NCBI RefSeq assembly: GCF_030708075.1
Contig: NZ_CP117982.1
Location: 62,001 to 126,000, forward strand
Length of the DNA stretch: 64,000 bases
Reading direction: 5' to 3'
Source: Candidatus Epulonipiscium viviparus
GTDB lineage: Bacteria > Bacillota > Clostridia > Lachnospirales > Cellulosilyticaceae
A program made the position numbers and the translations under genes. This document shows positions 59,625-64,000 of this stretch, piece by piece (the stretch's first letter is position 1; each line of letters starts with the position of its first letter). Below the pieces are notes generated by a model. It was not told the origin of the DNA. It was given only the letters and a program-made list of their open reading frames with translations, and searched no databases.

Positions 59625-60434
59625 ATGAAAACTATAATTATAATGACATCACAAGCAGACAGGTTAATAAAAGCTATGAACCAAACAAATAAATTGGGAA
59701 AATGGAAATCAACCCCTAATTATATAGCATATAGCTATCCAGATGAGGAACAAATTTCGGTATTAGAAATAATAACGATGGTTATATATGATTTTTTACA
59801 TCTAGAAATTTTGATGCGATTTGCAAAAACATATCTTAGCAGGCGATCAGATCTAATAATGGAATACAAGAAGGAAATCTTTGAAATATTTATGAAGGGT
59901 AATTATCTAAAAAATGAAGAAGGGTTTTCGATGATATCATATCATTTGTTGTATACACCGTTATGCGATTTTTTAAAAAGCAACGATAGAATCAACTTGG
60001 ATGGATGGATGATTTTTAGAGTACATAAGTATAAAGTTATTTTGGAAGATATTATGCTACAAACTATATATGATTATGAGACCGGTTTAAATTATATAGA
60101 TTTCATGAAATATTTCAAGAATTTTAAACAAACCCAACCTGCAGTAGTAGATATTTTGCATGTTTATTGTAAAAAAGATAAAGAAATTGTTTTATTAGAT
60201 GAAAAACACGAAGACAAGACCAAGCATTATTTAGAAAAGTATTGTGACGGAGTAGATTTTGTGTATGCGAAAATAGAGGATCAAATTATGCACATACTGA
60301 TGCATTTATGCCCTACGGAGATTGTACTGCATAGAAATAAAAACTATAGCAATAAAAATTTTATAATTACATTACAAAAAATCTTTGAAGAATCCCTAAC
60401 ATTATGCTGTGGATGTGAGACTTGCAATCCTTGA
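59625..60434 (+). CDS. ytxC: Putative sporulation protein YtxC
   Basis: A 269-residue protein matching the YtxC family of endospore formers. The diagnostic central stretch is seen: LDGWMIFRVHKYKVILEDIML (about 125-145), followed by an acidic helix, YIDFMKYFKNFKQTQPAVVDILHVY, then a C-terminal beta/alpha part. The C-terminus carries a Cys-rich end (CCGCETC). Function in sporulation is suggested by family distribution and is not biochemically defined. GGAG lies 12 nt before the ATG, a long spacing. A weak promoter may be TTGCAC (59557-59562) with TATAAT (59582-59587). Its stop codon overlaps the -35 box of the following glucosidase gene. Confidence 0.75.
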   Translation: MKTIIIMTSQADRLIKAMNQTNKLGKWKSTPNYIAYSYPDEEQISVLEIITMVIYDFLHLEILMRFAKTYLSRRSDLIMEYKKEIFEIFMKGNYLKNEEGFSMISYHLLYTPLCDFLKSNDRINLDGWMIFRVHKYKVILEDIMLQTIYDYETGLNYIDFMKYFKNFKQTQPAVVDILHVYCKKDKEIVLLDEKHEDKTKHYLEKYCDGVDFVYAKIEDQIMHILMHLCPTEIVLHRNKNYSNKNFIITLQKIFEESLTLCCGCETCNP

Positions 60435-60459
60435 CACGCGATAATGGAATGAATATAAT
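60431..60459 (+). promoter_or_regulatory. Consensus promoter of the GH13 gene, overlapping the ytxC stop
   Basis: A perfect TTGACA (60431-60436), a 17-bp spacer and a perfect TATAAT (60454-60459). The TGA within TTGACA is the stop codon of ytxC. Confidence 0.9.
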
Positions 60460-60495
60460 GACAAAAGATTATTAAATAGAAGGGATAACAAAATT

Positions 60496-62037
60496 ATGTT
60501 TGAGAACAAAGTTATTTACCAAATTTATCCGAAAAGCTTTAATGATACTACCGGAAATGGTTACGGAGATATTAATGGCATCATTGAAAAGTTAGATTAT
60601 ATACAAGATTTGGGAGTTGATTATATATGGCTTTCTCCCTGCTGTATGTCTCCGCAAAAAGATAATGGATATGATATTTCTGACTATGTAACTATCGATC
60701 CACTTTTTGGAACTAACGAAGACTATCAAAGATTGATCACACAAGCAAAGGCACGTGGAATGAAAATTATGATGGATTTGGTTTTAAACCATACTTCTAG
60801 CGAGCACGAGTGGTTTAAGAAGGCATTGCAAAAAGATCCTAAGTATTATGATTATTATATTTGGCAAGATGCGCCTAATGCTATTGAATCCTTTTTTGGT
60901 GGATCTGCTTGGACATATAGTAAAGAGGTAGGCAAGTATTATTTGCATTTGTTTGATAGTTCGCAACCAGATTTAAATTGGGCTAATCCGGCGGTTAGAA
61001 AAGATATTTATGATATGATTAATTATTGGATCGACAAAGGCGTGGAAGGCTTTAGACTAGACGTAATTTATTTGATTGGAAAAGAGCCTGATAAGCTGAT
61101 TACGGGGCATGGACCCAAGTTTATAGAATATTTAAAAGAGCTTAATGAAAACACATTCCAAGACAAGTTGCTAACAGTGGGGGAATGCTGGGGGACATCG
61201 CTAGAAGAACAATATAAAATGTGCCATGATAAAGGATTGTCAGAGGCGTTTCATTTTAACCATTTTTTGCTAAATACTGCAGATGGAAAAGACAAATGGC
61301 ATACTAAAGAGCTCGATCTAAAAGAGCTTTGTGACTGTTTTGATACATGGCAAAACGAATATACTGGAGTCGAAGCATTAGTAACTGGTAGTCATGATGC
61401 GCCAAGAATGATATCGCGTTGGCTAAATGATACTCAATACCGCATGCAAAGTTCCAAGTTGCTCATTACGTTGTTTGGGTTGATGGCAGGAGATTTGTAT
61501 ATTTACCAAGGTGAAGAAATTGGTATGACAAACGCGCATTGGCATGATATCAATAAATATAATGATGTTGAAACACTCAATGCTTACGAACTTTTAAAGG
61601 AGCAAGGATTTGATGAGAAAACAATAATGGAAAAAATTGCATTTACCTCAAGGGATAATGCGCGCGTTCCTATGCAGTGGAATGACACATCAAATGCTGG
61701 CTTTACAACCGGAAATCCTTGGTTGGATGTGGTAGATAATTATACGCATGTAAATGCACTACGAGATTTGACCAATGAGCTTGGAGTATATAAGTATTAT
61801 CAGAAGGTGATCAAGTTTAGAAAAGAGCATTATGATTGGATTAAGCAAAAAGCGAAGTTTTCAGAAGATAACGGTGTGCTAAAAATGGAAAAGCCAAAAT
61901 TTACTCTTGTTGCTAATTTTACTGATCAGAAACAGGCTCATGATCTTGGTAGCACTGGAGACGTGTTATTTAATAATTATAGCAAAGTGGAAAAACAGCT
62001 TATGCCATATCAGGTTGTTGTAGTATGTAATAAATAG
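60496..62037 (+). CDS. GH13 alpha-glucosidase (oligo-1,6-glucosidase / related)
   Basis: A 513-residue cytoplasmic GH13 enzyme of the oligo-1,6-glucosidase / trehalose-6-phosphate hydrolase / dextran glucosidase group, of usual length. Motifs: IYQIYPKSFND at the N-terminus, DLVLNHTSSEHEWF (about 94-107), GFRLDVI with nucleophile Asp189, GECWG with acid/base Glu230, and GSHDAPR with the transition-state Asp301. The residue before His300 is Ser, not the common Asn. There is no signal peptide, so it would hydrolyse imported or phosphorylated alpha-glucosides. It has its own consensus promoter and an AGAAGGG site 12 nt from the ATG. Exact specificity cannot be set by eye. Confidence 0.9.
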   Translation: MFENKVIYQIYPKSFNDTTGNGYGDINGIIEKLDYIQDLGVDYIWLSPCCMSPQKDNGYDISDYVTIDPLFGTNEDYQRLITQAKARGMKIMMDLVLNHTSSEHEWFKKALQKDPKYYDYYIWQDAPNAIESFFGGSAWTYSKEVGKYYLHLFDSSQPDLNWANPAVRKDIYDMINYWIDKGVEGFRLDVIYLIGKEPDKLITGHGPKFIEYLKELNENTFQDKLLTVGECWGTSLEEQYKMCHDKGLSEAFHFNHFLLNTADGKDKWHTKELDLKELCDCFDTWQNEYTGVEALVTGSHDAPRMISRWLNDTQYRMQSSKLLITLFGLMAGDLYIYQGEEIGMTNAHWHDINKYNDVETLNAYELLKEQGFDEKTIMEKIAFTSRDNARVPMQWNDTSNAGFTTGNPWLDVVDNYTHVNALRDLTNELGVYKYYQKVIKFRKEHYDWIKQKAKFSEDNGVLKMEKPKFTLVANFTDQKQAHDLGSTGDVLFNNYSKVEKQLMPYQVVVVCNK

Positions 62038-62038
62038 A

Positions 62039-62070
62039 CAAAAAAAGTCCCCTCTAAAATTTAGGGGGGA
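62039..62070 (-). terminator. Terminator between converging genes
   Basis: A near-perfect 11-bp palindrome (TCCCCTCTAAA / TTTAGGGGGGA with one T-G pair). On the minus strand it is followed by seven T residues, ending the CBS-domain gene; it may also stop the converging GH13 transcript. Confidence 0.8.
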
Positions 62071-62086
62071 TCGTAAAATAACTTAA

Positions 62087-62935
62087 TTAAATTAAAACTT
62101 CATTTTTCTTTTTGTAGATTTGAAGTTTTTCAACTCGGTTTCCTTTAATATTTTTTATCTCAAATGTTATACCATTGTAGTTAACTTTCACAAGATCTTT
62201 AGGTATTTCGCCCAATAAGTGAATTACAAATCCACTAACAGTATCATAATGTTCACATTCTAAATCGATATTCAGCCTTTTGTTAATATCGTCTAAATGA
62301 GCTAGCCCATCCACTAAGTATGAACCATCGTCTTGCAACGTAATAGCTGTGTCCTCACTATCATCATCTTGAATATCTCCTATTATTTCTAACATTATAT
62401 CATTAAGAGTTACAATACCAGAAACATCCCCGTATTCATCACAAATAATTGCCATATGTTTTTTCTCAGCCTGCATTTCTTTTAAAAGTTTCTTTATGTT
62501 TTTTGCTTCTGGAACAATATATGGTTTGTCAAGAACGTCTTCTAATATTACTGCCTTCAATTCTCTTTGACATTTGTAAAGATGACCTAAAAATGTTTGA
62601 ACATGTAGCACCCCGATAACTTTGTGGACATCCCCTTCGTATACTGGCAGTCGAGCAAAAGATGTTTCCAAAACAAAATCTATAATCTCATCAATATCTT
62701 TGGATATATCGATGGCCACGATTTCGGGTCTTGGTGTCATAACTTCATTTGCATTTTTGCCATGAAAATCCAAAATCCCCTCTATCATTTCTTTTGAAGT
62801 TACATCTATAATTCCCTCTTTACTGCCTTCATCTATTAACCGTAGAATGGATTCTTCAGATACTGATTTTTTTTCCTGTCTACGAAATAAACTTCCCCAA
62901 AAAGTAAACCTTTTGACCTGCGGTTGCCCTTCCAA
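62087..62935 (-). CDS. CorC/HlyC-like CBS-domain protein without DUF21
   Basis: A 282-residue soluble protein: a short N-terminal helix, tandem CBS domains (about 60-185; EVMTPRPEIVAID and the paired HMAIICDEYGDVSGIVTLNDI), then a C-terminal CorC_HlyC domain (from YLVDGLAHLDDI, about 205-275). Many homologues carry an N-terminal DUF21 membrane domain; this one lacks it, like E. coli CorC. It may take part in divalent-cation or envelope homeostasis, possibly binding adenosine nucleotides through the CBS pair. The start is taken as TTG at 62935, because GAGGGGG lies 7 nt upstream. Names like hemolysin C in this family are historical and do not show toxicity. Confidence 0.85.
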   Translation of the reverse strand: MEGQPQVKRFTFWGSLFRRQEKKSVSEESILRLIDEGSKEGIIDVTSKEMIEGILDFHGKNANEVMTPRPEIVAIDISKDIDEIIDFVLETSFARLPVYEGDVHKVIGVLHVQTFLGHLYKCQRELKAVILEDVLDKPYIVPEAKNIKKLLKEMQAEKKHMAIICDEYGDVSGIVTLNDIMLEIIGDIQDDDSEDTAITLQDDGSYLVDGLAHLDDINKRLNIDLECEHYDTVSGFVIHLLGEIPKDLVKVNYNGITFEIKNIKGNRVEKLQIYKKKNEVLI

Positions 62936-62977
62936 ATAAATTCCCCCTCGATTTGAACAAAATTAAAATATGACTTT

Positions 62978-63006
62978 ATTATACACTATTTACATAAAAA
63001 TTGCAA
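62978..63006 (-). promoter_or_regulatory. Promoter of the CBS-domain gene
   Basis: On the minus strand TTGCAA (63006-63001) and a perfect TATAAT (62983-62978) are 17 bp apart, just after the stop of the kinase gene. Confidence 0.75.
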
Positions 63007-63009
63007 GTT

Positions 63010-64000
63010 TTAACGAATCATTTCTAAACTTGCGTCTTCGCTTTTGTGACTTTCAATAATCTGTTCTATCTCTATTTTGTTTAATGACTGCAAATCGCCA
63101 GGTATTGTATTCTTGACTGATGCGGTTGCGTTGCCAAACTCTAGAGCTGCTTTAGCATCCATATTATATTTCAATAACCCATATAGTACTCCCGAAATAT
63201 AGGCGTCCCCACTACCTATTCTGTCTACAACATCTATATGATGATATGGTTTTTCTTCATAAAAATCATCATTTTCTTTTTTGTAAATAATAGAAGTAAA
63301 AGAATGTAGTTTGGGACTGTGTACGAGTCTATTTGTTGCTGCTACTATACTTATATCATATTCGTTAGCAAAGCTACGCAAGATGTCTTTTGTATCACCT
63401 TCTTTGTTAAATGTGAGTCTTGCGGTACTATCAGAGCAAAAGAAAATATCCACTAACGGTAATATTTGGTTAATACATTCGCGGGCTTGATCACCACTCC
63501 AGAGGTTGCTTCTAAAGTTTACATCAAATGAGATCAGTGCTCCTGCGTCTTTAAATTTCTTCATCATTTCTATAGCGCATTGTTTGGTGTTATGGCATAA
63601 AGCGAGCGTGATGCCTGTTGTGTGAAAGCATTTTGTTTGGGTATACATATCTGCTGGAAATTCGGATGCAACAATTTTTTGGATAGAGCTGTGTGCTCGA
63701 TCATAGCAGATACGAGGTTTTCTAGGATATGCTCCATTTTCATAAAAGTATATACCAAGACGCGCATCTTTTGAGGTATCAAATAGCAGATAATCGTCAC
63801 TTACCCCAACAAATCGTATTCCATTTTTAGCATATTCACCGATATCGTTTGCCGGTACTTTTGAAATGACACCAGTTCTAAGACCCAACTGAGCCACTCC
63901 ACTAAGAACATTGAGCTCAGCGCCGCCTACGTTTTTTTCAAGCGAATTGCCTCGAGTAAGTCGTTCGTTCATAGGTGGTGATAGGCGTAACATTATTTCT
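63010..64000 (-). CDS. kdgK: PfkB-family sugar kinase, KDG kinase-like, 5' end outside window
   Basis: The frame is open to the right edge, and codons before the ATG at 63993 read Glu-Ile, giving EIMLRLSPP, the usual internal start of KDG kinases (GEIMLRLSPP). The true start therefore lies beyond the window. Motifs: GGAELNVLSGVAQLG near the N-terminus; RLGIYFYENGAYPRKP and YDRAHSSI, typical of 2-dehydro-3-deoxygluconate kinase; VNFRSNLW; and DRIGSGDAYISG, the PfkB signature with the catalytic Asp (GSGD in place of the common GAGD). It would phosphorylate KDG in hexuronate or pectin catabolism, in the cytoplasm. The KDG assignment rests on motif likeness; another ketose or gluconate kinase is possible. 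Confidence 0.8.
   Translation of the reverse strand, partial: EIMLRLSPPMNERLTRGNSLEKNVGGAELNVLSGVAQLGLRTGVISKVPANDIGEYAKNGIRFVGVSDDYLLFDTSKDARLGIYFYENGAYPRKPRICYDRAHSSIQKIVASEFPADMYTQTKCFHTTGITLALCHNTKQCAIEMMKKFKDAGALISFDVNFRSNLWSGDQARECINQILPLVDIFFCSDSTARLTFNKEGDTKDILRSFANEYDISIVAATNRLVHSPKLHSFTSIIYKKENDDFYEEKPYHHIDVVDRIGSGDAYISGVLYGLLKYNMDAKAALEFGNATASVKNTIPGDLQSLNKIEIEQIIESHKSEDASLEMIR

Noticed and set aside
63991-63993. ATG at 63993 as the start of the sugar kinase
   Set aside because: It is the internal Met of the conserved EIMLRLSPP segment, and the frame continues past the edge.

Overview
The window is low-GC DNA from a Gram-positive, Clostridia-type bacterium. The evidence is strong GGAGG ribosome-binding sites, TTGACA/TATAAT promoters at 17-bp spacing, a YtxC-type sporulation protein, S-layer homology (SLH) domains and a Firmicutes-style heterodimeric ABC exporter. 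A close relative of the Lachnospirales / Epulopiscium-Cellulosilyticum group would fit, but that placement is inference. No tRNA, rRNA, CRISPR array, transposase or phage gene was seen.

Layout. 1-4.8 kb: the 3' end of a giant Ig-repeat surface protein with leucine-rich repeats. 4.9-9.05 kb: an operon of a MarR regulator and both halves of a heterodimeric ABC exporter. 9.1-10.4 kb (minus): a clan GH-A-like glycoside hydrolase. 10.6-13.3 kb (minus): a secreted protein made almost entirely of about 61 copies of a 42-bp (14-residue) repeat, broken by many small indels. 13.5-14.1 kb (minus): a YvbH-like PH-domain protein. 14.2-18.7 kb (minus): a four-gene operon of two Gfo/Idh/MocA oxidoreductases and two URO-D-fold proteins, behind a promoter carrying GTATAC palindromes. 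19.3-31.9 kb: a second giant surface gene, apparently one 12.5-kb gene cut by frameshifts near both ends. 31.95-35.76 kb: a 1.9-kb tandem duplication holding an ABC ATPase/permease pair (minus) and a decayed copy of the giant gene's 3' end. 35.8-36.7 kb: a perfect 440-bp tandem duplication carrying a consensus promoter. 36.8-57.4 kb: an uninterrupted 20.6-kb gene for a 6,869-residue secreted protein. 57.5-59.5 kb: an SLH surface protein frameshifted in its Gly-Ser linker. 59.6-64 kb: ytxC, a GH13 alpha-glucosidase, a CorC/HlyC-like CBS protein and a KDG-kinase-like sugar kinase that runs off the right edge.

The dominant theme is the cell surface. Three giant secreted proteins end in a short basic, hydrophobic tail, preceded in two of them by an acidic/proline-rich repeat region. 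They lack LPXTG and SLH anchors. Two of them share an undescribed-looking module centred on a W-P-x-R-[DN]-[AG] motif. Nearly all reading-frame breaks in the window fall in or next to simple-sequence tracts of surface genes, while a 20.6-kb gene of comparable style is intact. This means either contingency-locus-like variation or consensus errors confined to repeats. The remaining genes describe carbohydrate metabolism, envelope defence or export, and sporulation.
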